Source of the DNA: Streptomyces ruber
Lineage (GTDB): Bacteria; Actinomycetota; Actinomycetes; Streptomycetales; Streptomycetaceae
Reading direction: 5' to 3'
DNA: 64,000 nt
NCBI RefSeq assembly: GCF_014648075.1
Contig: NZ_BMQK01000002.1
Span: 620,001-684,000, forward strand
Shown in pieces: positions 1 to 11,409 of this stretch. Within the stretch, counting starts at the first letter, position 1. Each line of letters begins with the position of its first letter. Under the pieces are notes generated by a model, which saw only the letters and a program-made list of their open reading frames with translations, searched no databases and had not been told where the DNA came from. A program made the translations under genes and the position numbers.

Positions 1-640
1 TGAGGACCGCCGCGGCCGCCGCGTAGTCCTCCGCCTCGCGGAACATCGCGGGTCCGGTGTCCGACCCGGTCGCGTACACCTCGGCGACCTCCTGCCCGGT
101 CACCCACCGCAGGACGTCGAAGTCGTGGATCAGGCAGTCCCGGTAGATCCCACCGGACAGCGGCAGGTACCCGGCGGGCGGCGGCGCCTGGTCCGCCGTC
201 AGCGCCCGTACGCTGTGCAGCCGCCCGAGCCGTCCCGACCGCACGGCCTCCCGCGCGGCGGCGTACCCCGGGTCGAAACGGCGCTGGAAGCCCATCTGGA
301 GCTCGGTCCCGGCCGCGTCCACCTCGGCCAGCGCGTGCAGCGTGCCCGGCAGGTCCAGGGCGATGGGCTTCTCGCAGAACACCGGCAGTCCCGAACGCGC
401 CGCCCGGCCGATCAGCTCGGCGTGGGCCGCGGTCGCCGCGGTGATCACCACGGCGTCCACGCCCCAGGTGAAGATCTCGTCGACCCCGGGCGCCGCCGTC
501 TCGCCCAGACGGTCCGCGAGCTCCTGGGCCCGCCCCCGGTCGACGTCCGTGACGATGAGCGAGCCGACGTCCCGGTGGCGGCTGAGCGTGGCCGCGTGGA
601 ACGTGCCGATGCGACCCGCGCCTATGAGTCCGATGCGCAT
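1..640 (-). CDS. Gfo/Idh/MocA family dehydrogenase, inositol 2-dehydrogenase-like (partial)
   Basis: The C-terminus runs off the left edge; about 213 residues are visible. The ATG at 640-638 opens onto a Rossmann fold with GAGRIG at residues 7-12, and an EKP motif (CEKPIAL) near residue 93 supplies the usual catalytic-domain Lys of the family. Family members oxidise a sugar or cyclitol hydroxyl with NAD(P)+; the closest feel is myo-inositol 2-dehydrogenase, but substrate cannot be fixed from half a protein. It is divergent from the GntR regulator at 802, with tandem octamers between them, so it is probably a target of that regulator. Family assignment is firm; the inositol call is inference. 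Confidence 0.85.
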   Translation of the reverse strand, partial: MRIGLIGAGRIGTFHAATLSRHRDVGSLIVTDVDRGRAQELADRLGETAAPGVDEIFTWGVDAVVITAATAAHAELIGRAARSGLPVFCEKPIALDLPGTLHALAEVDAAGTELQMGFQRRFDPGYAAAREAVRSGRLGRLHSVRALTADQAPPPAGYLPLSGGIYRDCLIHDFDVLRWVTGQEVAEVYATGSDTGPAMFREAEDYAAAAAVL

Positions 641-689
641 GGGACAAAAGTGGAGGCGGGCCCGCCGCCCTGTCAATCACTCTGCCCCT

Positions 690-720
690 GCTTTGTGCTT
701 TTGTGCTTTTGTTCTTTCGT
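690..720. promoter_or_regulatory. Tandem octamer repeats in the divergent promoter, candidate GntR operator
   Basis: Four back-to-back copies of an octamer read GCTTTGT, GCTTTTGT, GCTTTTGT, TCTTTCGT (690-696, 697-704, 705-712, 713-720). A further ACAAAAG, the same motif on the other strand, sits at 643-649 directly before the dehydrogenase start. The block is AT-rich in a very GC-rich setting and lies between a dehydrogenase and its divergent regulator, so operator function is a reasonable inference. Confidence 0.5.
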
Positions 721-801
721 CGTATTGTTCAGACGTTCGGACGACGTGACGACCTGACCGCACAACTTCCCGTCCACCAGCACCGGGGCTACGCTCGGCC
801 C

Positions 802-1563
802 GTGCCGAAACCAGAAGTGGACCCGACCGTGCCGCTCCAGCTCAGCGTCGACCGCAACAGCCCGGTCCCGCTGTACTTCCAGCTGTCGCAGCAGCTGGAG
901 GCCGCGATCGAGCGGGGCGCGCTGACCCCGGGCAGCCTGCTGGGCAACGAGATCGAACTCGCCGGGCGGCTCGGCCTGTCCCGGCCGACCGTCCGCCAGG
1001 CCATCCAGTCCCTCGTCGACAAGGGCCTGCTGGTCCGCCGTCGCGGCGTCGGCACCCAGGTCGTGCACAGCCAGGTCAAACGACCGCTCGAGCTCAGCAG
1101 TCTGTACGACGACCTGGAGGCGGCCGGACAGCGCCCCGCGACCCGGGTGCTCGCCAACACCGTGGTGCCCGCCACCGCCGAGGTGGCCGCCGCGCTGGGC
1201 GTCGGCGAGGGCGGCGAGGTGCGGCGCGTGGAGCGGCTGCGGCTGGCCCACGGCGAGCCGATGGCGTACCTGTGCAACGTGCTGCCCGTCGGCCTGCTCG
1301 ACCTGGAGTCCGGGCAGCTCGAGGAGACCGGCCTGTACCGGCTGATGCGTGCCGCAGGCATCACCCTGCACAGCGCGCGGCAGGCCGTCGGCGCCCGCGC
1401 CGCCACCCGCGCGGAGGCCGAGCGCCTCGACGAACCGGAGGGCGCGCCCCTGCTCACCATGGAGCGCACCACTTTCGACGACACGGGCCGCGCGGTGGAG
1501 TTCGCCACCAACGTGTACCGCGCCTCGCGCTACTCGTTCGAGTTCCAGCTCCTGGTCCGCTAG
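802..1563 (+). CDS. GntR/HutC-family transcriptional regulator
   Basis: 253 residues from GTG 802. An N-terminal winged helix-turn-helix (about residues 15-85, with the recognition helix around LSRPTVRQAIQSLVDKGLL) is followed by a UTRA effector-binding domain (about 100-250), the usual HutC layout and length. The frame is open upstream to 703, but that extension is rich in residues untypical of the family and would overlap the octamer repeats, so 802 is preferred. It is divergent from the dehydrogenase at 640 and followed by a ROK kinase, which suggests it senses a sugar or cyclitol-derived ligand and represses local genes. The effector is not evident. Confidence 0.88.
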   Translation: MPKPEVDPTVPLQLSVDRNSPVPLYFQLSQQLEAAIERGALTPGSLLGNEIELAGRLGLSRPTVRQAIQSLVDKGLLVRRRGVGTQVVHSQVKRPLELSSLYDDLEAAGQRPATRVLANTVVPATAEVAAALGVGEGGEVRRVERLRLAHGEPMAYLCNVLPVGLLDLESGQLEETGLYRLMRAAGITLHSARQAVGARAATRAEAERLDEPEGAPLLTMERTTFDDTGRAVEFATNVYRASRYSFEFQLLVR

Positions 1564-1661
1564 CGTTCGGGTGCCCGGCTCGCGGTCCGCCGGCGGTGCG
1601 GCGGCGGCAACGCGGACGCCCCACGGCGCGCCCGGCGGGTGCGTAGGGCAGAATCGGCGCG

Positions 1662-2807
1662 ATGAGCACCTACCGCGACTTCACACACCGCGGCTCCGCC
1701 CGGGCCACCGTCCTGCGGACCGTGGGCACGCGCGAGCGCCGTTCGCACCTGTCCGCGCCCCGCGTACCCACGGTCGGCATCGACATCGGCGGTACGAAGG
1801 TGATGGCGGGCGTCGTCGACGCCGACGGCACCATCCTGGAGAAGCTCCGCACGGAGACGCCCGACAAGTCCAAGAGCCCCCAGGTCGTCGAGGACACCAT
1901 CGTCGAACTGGTCCTGGACCTCTCCGACCGGCACGACGTGCACGCCGTCGGCATCGGCGCGGCCGGCTGGGTCGACGCCGACCGCAACCGCGTCCTGTTC
2001 GCCCCCCACCTGTCCTGGCGCAACGAGCCGCTGCGCGACCGCCTCGCCGACCGCCTCGCCGTCCCGGTCCTGGTCGACAACGACGCCAACGCCGCCGCCT
2101 GGGCCGAGTGGCGCTTCGGCGCGGGGGCCGGCGAGGACCACCTGGTGATGATCACGCTCGGCACCGGCATCGGCGGCGCCATCCTGGAGGACGGGCAGGT
2201 CAAGCGGGGCAAGTTCGGCGTCGCGGGCGAGTTCGGCCACATGCAGGTCGTCCCCGGCGGCCACCGCTGCCCCTGCGGCAACCGCGGCTGCTGGGAGCAG
2301 TACAGCTCCGGCAACGCGCTGGTCCGCGAGGCCAGGGAGCTCGCCGCCGCCGACTCCCCGGTGGCGTACGGGATCATCGAGCACGTCAAGGGCAACATCT
2401 CCGAGATCACCGGCCCGATGATCACCGAGCTGGCCCGCGAGGGCGACGCCATGTGCATCGAGCTGCTCCAGGACATCGGCCAGTGGCTCGGCGTCGGCAT
2501 CGCCAACCTCGCCGCGGCCCTCGACCCCTCCTGCTTCGTGATCGGCGGCGGTGTGTCGGCCGCCGACGACCTGCTCATCGCCCCCGCGCGGGACGCCTTC
2601 CGGCGCCACCTGACCGGCCGCGGCTACCGCCCCGAGGCCCGGATCGCCCGCGCCCAGCTCGGCCCCGAGGCCGGCATGGTCGGCGCCGCGGACCTCGCCC
2701 GGCTCGTCGCCCGCCGCTTCCGCCGCGCCAACCGCCGCCGGGTGGAGCGCTACGAGCGCTACGCGCGGTACACGGAGACCCGCCGCACCACCCAGGACTC
2801 CGCATGA
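1662..2807 (+). CDS. ROK-family sugar kinase (glucokinase-like)
   Basis: 381 residues. The phosphate-binding DIGGTK motif is at about residues 42-47 after a charged N-terminal extension of about 35 residues. The ROK zinc cluster (CPCGNRGCWEQ) lies near residue 206, and the second nucleotide-binding stretch (TLGTGIGG) is present. ROK kinases phosphorylate glucose or N-acetyl sugars with ATP in the cytosol; no DNA-binding domain is present, so this is an enzyme and not a ROK repressor. The stop overlaps the start of the next gene by 4 bases (ATGA), so the two are translationally coupled. Sugar specificity is not determinable here. Confidence 0.88.
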   Translation: MSTYRDFTHRGSARATVLRTVGTRERRSHLSAPRVPTVGIDIGGTKVMAGVVDADGTILEKLRTETPDKSKSPQVVEDTIVELVLDLSDRHDVHAVGIGAAGWVDADRNRVLFAPHLSWRNEPLRDRLADRLAVPVLVDNDANAAAWAEWRFGAGAGEDHLVMITLGTGIGGAILEDGQVKRGKFGVAGEFGHMQVVPGGHRCPCGNRGCWEQYSSGNALVREARELAAADSPVAYGIIEHVKGNISEITGPMITELAREGDAMCIELLQDIGQWLGVGIANLAAALDPSCFVIGGGVSAADDLLIAPARDAFRRHLTGRGYRPEARIARAQLGPEAGMVGAADLARLVARRFRRANRRRVERYERYARYTETRRTTQDSA

Positions 2808-3391
2808 CGGCCGCCCTGCCGCGCCAGCCTGCGCCGCCGGACGAGCCGGCGCCGGACCGGTCCCCGGAGAACCGGCGCCGCATGATCCGGCGCCGCGCGC
2901 TGACCCTGGTGATCATCGTGCTGCTGATCGGCATCCCCGCCGGCTATCTGGCGATCTCCGCCGGCCAGAGCCGTGACAGCGGCCGGGACAAGGAGGAGAA
3001 GTACTCGGCGACCGGTCTCACCGCCGGCTATCCGTCGCGCCTCCAGCGCCGCCTGTACCACGTGCCCGTCCCGCGGGGCTCCTGGGACGTCGCCTACTAC
3101 GAGACGAACAACTGGAAGACCAGCCGCCTCTACGTCCAGTTCCTCACCAACGACGTGGGGCTGGAGCGGTTCCTCGGCGAGATCGGCACGAGCCCCGGGG
3201 CGCTGGAGCCGGACGACATCACCATCAGCGACCGCGACCGGGAGACCGTCGGCTGGGACTTCTCCGGCCCGGGACCCTGGTCCGGGCTCGTCCGCGAGCA
3301 GCCCGACCCGGCGCCGACGCACACCGTCGTCGTCAACCGGTCGAATCCCGAGCACCCGATGGTGTACGTGGTGTCGACGACGACTCCGTGA
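2804..3391 (+). CDS. Single-pass membrane protein of unknown function
   Basis: 195 residues. A Pro- and Arg-rich N-terminus is followed by one transmembrane helix at about residues 33-54 (LVIIVLLIGIPAGYLAISA), then a roughly 135-residue extracytoplasmic part with no motif I recognise. The topology suggests a type II anchored domain outside the membrane. It starts inside the kinase gene through an ATGA overlap and is therefore co-translated with it. Its stop codon lies in the first copy of a 16-bp tandem repeat (3382-3429). The conserved pairing with the kinase suggests a linked role, but nothing in the sequence defines it. Confidence 0.75.
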   Translation: MTAALPRQPAPPDEPAPDRSPENRRRMIRRRALTLVIIVLLIGIPAGYLAISAGQSRDSGRDKEEKYSATGLTAGYPSRLQRRLYHVPVPRGSWDVAYYETNNWKTSRLYVQFLTNDVGLERFLGEIGTSPGALEPDDITISDRDRETVGWDFSGPGPWSGLVREQPDPAPTHTVVVNRSNPEHPMVYVVSTTTP

Positions 3392-3429
3392 CGGACCGAC
3401 TCCGTGACGGACCGACTCCGTGACGGACC
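3382..3429. repeat. Three perfect 16-bp tandem repeats
   Basis: The unit GACTCCGTGACGGACC occurs three times without mismatch (3382-3397, 3398-3413, 3414-3429), then decays into GACGGACC. The first copy carries the stop codon of the membrane-protein gene; each copy offers a TGA and a GTG. It fills the gap before the SNF2 helicase start. Slippage duplication is the likely origin. Confidence 0.9.
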
Positions 3430-3527
3430 GACGGACCGCGTCGGCGGCCGTCGGAGCCGGTTGTCAGACCCCGCCCGTAGAGTCGGAGACGATCGATCCG
3501 ACAGCCGGGCGGGAGGTGACCGGGCGT

Positions 3528-6421
<2,894 letters not shown>

Positions 6422-6425
<4 letters not shown>

Positions 6426-8857
6426 GCGGGGCGAAGGAGACACGCGACGGCGCGGGACGCGAGCCGGCCGGTACGGGCCGGCCGGGCGACGTGGCCCGCC
6501 GGGCGCTGCGGGCGGCCCGGCGGGAGCGGGCGGCGCGGGAGACACGGCCGCCCGAGGAGCTGCCGGCCGCGTCCGCGCCCGGGCCGGACGACGGAGGAAC
6601 GGTGTCCGCGCGGCCCGCGGGCGCGAGCGGGCAGGCACGGCCGGGGGACGTGGCCCGGGAGGCGTTGCGGGCGGCGCGTGAGGCCCGCGGGGAGGCACGG
6701 GCGGGGGACACGACGGAGCCGGAGGAGCAGCCCGGACGGACACGCCCGGCCAGCGCCTCCGCGCGGAGCCGTTCCGCGGCGAGGCGTCCTTCCGCGCCCG
6801 CGGGACGCCCCACCCCGGGGCGGAGCGCCCCGCGCGAGACGACGGTAAACCGGGCAGCGGAGCTGCGTGCACTGCTCGCGGGCGCCTTCGCCGTGCCCAC
6901 CGCCGCCGACGAAGCGCGGCCGCGCCCGGACGACACCCCCGGGCACGGCACCGAGGGACACGGCGACGCGTCCGGCGCGGGGCCGGCCGTGACCGGTGGG
7001 TCCGGGGCCGACGCGCCGCCCGGATCGGCCCCGGGCGCCGCCCGGCCGGGAGCCGCCCGGCCGCCCCGGCCCGGCTCCGACGCGCCGCCCGTCACCGGTG
7101 CGGCGGCCGTTCCCGGTGTATCGGCCGGTCCGGCGGCCGGGGCAGCTGCGGCGCCCGGCCCCGGCGCGGAGACCGGAACGGGTGCGGCACGCGAGCGGGC
7201 GGCCGGGGCACCGGCAGCGTCCGATGCGCCGCGGGCGTCCGGTTCGGGGGCGGCGCCCGACTCCGGCGCCGGGACCACCCCCGGCGCGACGCCCGAGCAG
7301 GCGGCCGACGTGCACGCCACGCCCGCCTCGCCGCGCCCGGCCGCCCCCGGTTCCGGCGTGCCGACCGGCCCCGGCGCCTCATCCGGGCGGGCAGCCGGCG
7401 CACCCACTCCGCCTGCCTCTCCCGGGCGGGCAGCCGACGTACCGACCCCGTCCGCCTCCCCTGGGCGGGCAGCCGACGTACCGACCCCGTCCGCCTCCCC
7501 TGGGCGGGCAGCCGACGTACCGACCCCGTCCGCCTCCCCTGGGCGGGCAGCCGGCGCGCCTCCGCCATCCGCCTCGCCGCGCGTCCCCCCGTCGATGGCC
7601 GCGCCCGCCCGCGACGGCGATCTGCGGCGTACCTTCGCCGCCTTCCCGGCGCGTCGTGGGCCGGGGGAGCGGTTCGCGGAGACCTGGTGGGGCGATGCGT
7701 GGGTGGGCGCCCTGGAGCAGGGGGCCCTCGACGCGGCGCGGCTCGGGCGGGGGCGGGAGTACGCCCGGCAGGGGCACGTGGACGCGATCACGGTCACCCC
7801 CGGTCTCGTCCTCGGCTATGTGCAGGGCAGCAGGGCACGGCCGTACCGCACGCAGGTCCGGCTGCGGACGCTGTCCGACGGCGACTGGGAGCGCTTCCTC
7901 GACACGGCGGCCGAACGGCCGGGGCACATCGCGGCGCTGCTCGACAGGGAGATGCCGCACTCCCTCGCCGACTGCGGGGTGCCCCTGCTGCCCGGCCCCG
8001 GCGACCTCGCCCCGAGCTGCAGCTGCCCCGACTCGGGTCACCCCTGCAAGCACGCCGCCGCGCTCTGCTACCAGACGGCGCGCCTCCTGGACGAGGACCC
8101 GTTCGTCCTGCTTCTGCTGCGCGGACGCGGTGAGCGCGAGCTGCTCGACGCGCTGTCCCGGCGGAGCGCCGCCCGCGCGGCCCGCGCCGCGCAGGACCAG
8201 GACCCCGCGCCCCTCCCGGGCGTCCGGGCCCGTGACGCCCTGGCCCCGCGTCCGCTGCCGCCGCTCCCGGCGCCGCCGCCTGCGTTGCGGCACCCCGAGC
8301 AGCCTCCCGTCCACCCGGGCGCGCCGGGCGGCCCGGACCCGTTCGCCCTGGACCAGCTGGCCACCGACGCGGCCGCCCGCGCGCACGCGCTGCTCGGTAC
8401 CGGCCGCGACCCGGTCGCGGATCTCACGCTCTGGCAGGACGCGGTACGGCTCGCCGCCGCCCGCCCCGGTTCCGGGCTCACCGCCGCCACCCGCGCCCTC
8501 TACGCCTCGCTCGCCGCCGCCACCGGCCGCACCCCGGCCGACCTGGCCCGCGCGGTGGCCGCGTGGCGGCAGGGCGGGATCGACGGGCTCGCGGCCCTGG
8601 AGGAGCCCTGGGATCCGCCGGCGGGCCGCTTCGACCGTGCGCGGCCCCTCCTCCGCGCCGCCGACCTCCCCGCCTTCCGGCCCTGGCGCAACCGCCTCAC
8701 CCACCCCGGCGGCCATCTCCAGCTCCGCCTGGGCCGCGACGGACTGTGGTACGCCTACGAGTCGGAGCCGGACCGCGACGACTGGTGGCCCCGCGGCACC
8801 CCCGACCCGGACCCGGTGGGCGCCCTCACGGGCCTCGGCGCGGCCGACGGCCTCTGA
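6422..8857 (+). CDS. SWIM zinc-finger protein with long disordered repeat region
   Basis: 811 residues, starting at the GTG inside the helicase stop codon. Residues 1-400 are low complexity, rich in Ala, Pro, Gly and Arg, with two related GDVAR-ALRAAR segments near the N-terminus and a 13-residue unit (GRAADVPTPSASP) repeated in tandem at about 335-375. The folded part begins near residue 400 and contains a SWIM zinc finger, CSCPDSGHPCKH (CxCx6CxH), near residue 530. SWIM domains bind DNA or protein partners and in bacteria accompany SNF2 ATPases, as here. The extended linker may vary in length between strains because of the DNA repeats beneath it. Confidence 0.88.
7424..7556. repeat. 39-bp in-frame tandem repeats in the SWIM-protein gene
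   Basis: Three identical 39-bp units (7424-7462, 7463-7501, 7502-7540) are followed by a partial copy at 7541-7556 and preceded by a degenerate copy at 7385-7423. As 39 is a multiple of three, copy-number change would lengthen or shorten the protein by 13 residues without a frameshift. Confidence 0.92.
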
Positions 8858-9044
8858 GACCGGACCGCATCGCTCGGGAGCCGCCGGCACCCGCCCGGCA
8901 CCCGCCCGTGAGCCGCTCGCGAGCTCCTCGTGAGCCGCTCGTGGTGAAGATCGTGTGAGGGTCCGCGGCCGATCTCCCGGAACCGGGCGCGGAGGCCGGG
9001 GGTCCGAGGACGGATCACGTCCGCGGGGACGCTAGCGTGGAGCG
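8858..9044 (+). promoter_or_regulatory. Intergenic segment, native upstream region of pcaL
   Basis: 187 bases between the SWIM gene and the pcaL stub. It is high GC, contains no ORF I trust, and ends with a plausible ribosome site (GGAGC at 9039-9043) directly before the GTG at 9045. Before the island arrived it presumably carried the promoter for pcaL, which is now 17 kb away from the gene body. Confidence 0.4.
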
Positions 9045-9152
9045 GTGAGTGAGACGCGGACGCCCGTCCTCCAGTACCGCCTGGACGGTCCGAAGGACGC
9101 CCCGGTCATCATCCTCGGCCCCTCGCTCGGTACGACGTGGCACAGGTTGTAG
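9045..9152 (+). pseudogene. 5' stub of pcaL cut off by the island
   Basis: The first 33 codons match, position for position and without indel, the first 33 codons of the intact pcaL at 26186 (same GTG start, shared SET, LQYR, APV, ILGPSLGTTWH). After His33 (9141-9143) the homology stops and the frame ends at TAG 9150-9152. Codons here are fully G/C at third positions as in the downstream body of the intact gene, so this stub is the original native 5' end and the one at 26186 came with the island. Confidence 0.88.
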
Positions 9153-9489
9153 AGACCGTCCAGGGGCGTCCACGCCAGTCCATGGTGTGTGCGTTGTAGC
9201 AGGTCAGGTCTTGCGGTCCGGTGGCGTCGGCGTAGTTGGTGACAGACGTGTGACAGGGCCGGTGACAGACCGAGGCTCCGCCGGGGAGCATCCTTGGCGG
9301 GCCTCTGCCCGGAGCCACGAGACGAAGCCTCACGGGAGCGCTCCGGTGAGGCATCGCTGTGAAGTTCACTGTGCGTGCCCGCGTGACGCGTTCGACTCGT
9401 CATGCAGTTTGTCTTCCAGCGCTGTCCTCGGGGACGCTGCATTTGCGATCGCAGCCATGACGGACGACGTTCCGAGCGGCTGAACACCG
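9153..9489. other. Left end of the island, no intact gene
   Basis: About 340 bases without a gene I can support. The one structured signal is a set of three GTGACAG heptamers at 9239-9245, 9250-9256 and 9262-9268, spaced 11 and 12 bases apart and so roughly on one face of the helix. No terminal inverted repeat was recognised. Confidence 0.4.
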
Positions 9490-9974
9490 AGGCGTCCTTT
9501 GCCGCCCTTTGTGGAGTTGGGGACTGGGACCTGATCGAGTCGCAGTTCCGGCACCTGATGCGGGTGGCGATCTCCGTACGCGAGGGAGCGATCTCCTCGT
9601 CCACGCTGCCGAAGCGGCTGCGGTCGGGATCGTGGAAGAACGCCACCTGCACCGCGTTCCGCGAGGTCGGCCGCGTGATTCGCACCGTGCAGCTGCTGCG
9701 CTACCTCTCGGATGCCCCGCTGCGCCGGCGGGTGACCGCGGCGACGAACAAGGTCGAGGCGTTCAACGGCTTCTCCCAGTGGCTCGGCTTCGGCAACCGT
9801 GGCGTCCTCGCCGGCAACGACCCCGTCGAGCAGGAGAAGGCGATGAAGTTCAACGCGCTGCTCACGAACGCGGTGATCTTCCACAACGCCCTGGACATCG
9901 CGGAGATCGTCCGGCAGTTGCCGGAGGAGGGCTGGACGATCGAGCCGGAGGAACTGGCCCACATCTCGCCGTAG
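9490..9974 (+). pseudogene. Tn3-family transposase, C-terminal remnant
   Basis: The reading frame (open from 9402) encodes the well-conserved end of Tn3-type TnpA. It includes REVGRVIRTVQLLRYLSD, the ATNKVEAFNGFSQWLGFGN block with its catalytic-domain Glu, DPVEQEKAMKFNALLTNA and IVRQL..EGW. The product ends at TAG directly after HISP, where family members continue for about 40 more residues, and several hundred N-terminal residues are missing. It cannot be an active transposase. It marks a Tn3-type element as one contributor to the island. Confidence 0.75.
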
Positions 9975-10014
9975 GGACAATCTGGGCCTGGCGGGGGACG
10001 GTCTGGGCTTGTCG

Positions 10015-10170
10015 AGGTGCCCGTGCACCGTGAAACGGGGCACGCCGAATCTGTCGGGGATCTGCTGGACGGTCTTCTCCCGCTCGTCGTCGTAGAGCCG
10101 CTGGACGAGCACGGCCTGGTCCGCGGTGAGCTCGGCCTGTGCCCGCCGTCTGTTCCGGCGGCGGATCCAA
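10015..10170 (-). pseudogene. Serine resolvase C-terminal HTH remnant
   Basis: On the minus strand this stretch encodes a fragment typical of the DNA-binding end of Tn3-type resolvases: AELTADQAVLVQRLYD, then KTVQQIPDRFGVPRFTVHGHLDK. The catalytic serine domain is absent here. It converges on the TnpA remnant, so both probably come from the same decayed transposon. No start or stop of its own can be assigned, and the frame simply continues into sequence antisense to the transposase remnant. Confidence 0.6.
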
Positions 10171-10270
10171 CGCGTTCGGCGCGGGATTCCCTCTCCACGC
10201 TCACGTCACTCCGCCCCGGTGGGCAGAACCCACGCCGAACCCTACGGTTCGCACGGGGTCGCCCAGTTGA

Positions 10271-10714
10271 TCAGAGAGGCTGGCGAGGTGCCGCGAGTAC
10301 GTCCCTGAGTACCTTCTCGAGCGTGACGCGGGCCAGTTCGTGTCTCAGGGTCTCCTCGATGTCCTGGTAGACGCCCCGCATTGCCGGCTGGATGCCGTGA
10401 CCCACCACGCATCCCTGGTCAGGAGTGGTGCGGTGCATCGCGAACAGCGGGCCGGGTTCCACTGCCTCGTACACGTCGAGCAGGGTGATCGACCCCAGCT
10501 CGCGCGCCAGCGACCAGCCCGCGCCCGCGCCCCGCCGGGACTCCACGAGGCCGGCCCTGCGCAGCTCGCCGAGCAGCCGTCTGATCACCACGGGGTTGGT
10601 GTTCGCGCTGGCTGCGATCTGCTCGGAGGTGGCGACCTCGTGGCCCTGGCGCTGGTAGAGACCGATCCAGGCCAGCGCATGGGCGGCAATGGTCAGCCTG
10701 CTGTTGGCGCTCAT
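10271..10714 (-). CDS. Rrf2-family transcriptional repressor (YwnA/HypR type)
   Basis: 147 residues. An N-terminal winged helix (about residues 5-70, recognition segment NTNPVVIRRLLGELRRAGLV) is followed by the Rrf2 dimerisation helix. Only one Cys is present, near residue 101 (QGCVVGHGIQ), so the three-Cys Fe-S ligand set of IscR/NsrR is absent. This fits the thiol- or electrophile-sensing subgroup. The gene is divergent from the SnoaL-like gene at 10876 and the gap holds three matching inverted repeats, so it almost certainly represses both promoters. Start ATG 10714 has GGAGG just upstream. Confidence 0.88.
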   Translation of the reverse strand: MSANSRLTIAAHALAWIGLYQRQGHEVATSEQIAASANTNPVVIRRLLGELRRAGLVESRRGAGAGWSLARELGSITLLDVYEAVEPGPLFAMHRTTPDQGCVVGHGIQPAMRGVYQDIEETLRHELARVTLEKVLRDVLAAPRQPL

Positions 10715-10727
10715 GATCCCTCCTCCG

Positions 10728-10807
10728 GTCGCAACGCTCCATGTTACGACAGCGCAGTCGCAACAGTGAAGGTTGCGACAATCTGGCGTAACAATTATCG
10801 TTACGAC
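10728..10807. promoter_or_regulatory. Three phased operators, GTCGYAAC-N7-GTTRCGAC
   Basis: Three 23-bp inverted repeats share half-site GTCGYAAC and a 7-bp spacer: 10728-10750, 10757-10779 (both arms perfect) and 10785-10807 (one arm begins GG). Centres are 29 and 28 bp apart. They fill the region between the Rrf2 gene and the SnoaL-like gene. The regular spacing suggests cooperative binding of several Rrf2 dimers controlling both directions. Confidence 0.82.
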
Positions 10808-10875
10808 AGCCGGGAAGGGTCAATCAAAGACAAGCGCGGACCGTGAGCATGTCGCGAACTCGAAGGAGAACAGCA

Positions 10876-11346
10876 ATGGAAAGTAACGAAAAGATCATTC
10901 GCGAGGCTTACCGGCTCGCGGAAGGGAACGTTCTCGACGGTGACGGTTTCCTGGCCTTGTTCACCGAGGACGGGTCGTTCAACGACATGTCGACCTCGCA
11001 GAGTTTCCGCGGAGAGCAGATTCCTCAGGTGATCGCGGGCCTCGCCCGCTCGTTCCCCGATGTACACCGTGAGCTGCTCGAGGTACATGCGTTCGGTGAT
11101 GTCGTCGCCGTCGAGCTGCGAATCCAGGGCACGCATCTCGGAGGGTTTCCGACTCCGGTCGGCGAGATCCCACCGACCGGGAACCGGATCGACGTGCCGG
11201 CGGCGGACCTCTGGTACCTCCGTGACGGAAAGATCGAAAGGTTCAACTGCTACAACCTGATGAGCGTGTGGCTTGATCAAATCGGGGTCCACCCCGACTT
11301 CAAGTCCGCAGTCGAAGCCACCGAGACAGCAGCCACGACGGCGTAA
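10876..11346 (+). CDS. SnoaL-like / NTF2-fold protein
   Basis: 156 residues from ATG 10876 (AAGGAGAA at 10863-10870). The sequence shows the NTF2-like pattern of the SnoaL family: an N-terminal helix, TEDGSFNDMSTS as the first strand turn, AFGDVVAVELRIQGTHLGGF, and a final WYLRDGKIERFNCYN strand pair. SnoaL proteins are polyketide cyclases, but most stand-alone members are small hydrolases, isomerases or ligand binders of unknown substrate. As the only gene facing the Rrf2 repressor across three operators, it is probably induced by the same signal, perhaps a reactive electrophile. It is followed by a hairpin at 11359-11409. Confidence 0.75.
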   Translation: MESNEKIIREAYRLAEGNVLDGDGFLALFTEDGSFNDMSTSQSFRGEQIPQVIAGLARSFPDVHRELLEVHAFGDVVAVELRIQGTHLGGFPTPVGEIPPTGNRIDVPAADLWYLRDGKIERFNCYNLMSVWLDQIGVHPDFKSAVEATETAATTA

Positions 11347-11358
11347 CTCTGCCGGTCA

Positions 11359-11409
11359 GCGCCGAGTATGCGACAAGACACTCCCTTCTTCGGGCCGCAT
11401 ACCCGGCGC
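11359..11409 (+). terminator. Long-stem hairpin after the SnoaL-like gene
   Basis: A 14-bp stem with one mismatch (11359-11372 pairing with 11396-11409) and a 23-nt loop lies 13 bases after the stop codon. No U-tract follows, which is usual in Streptomyces. Confidence 0.65.
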
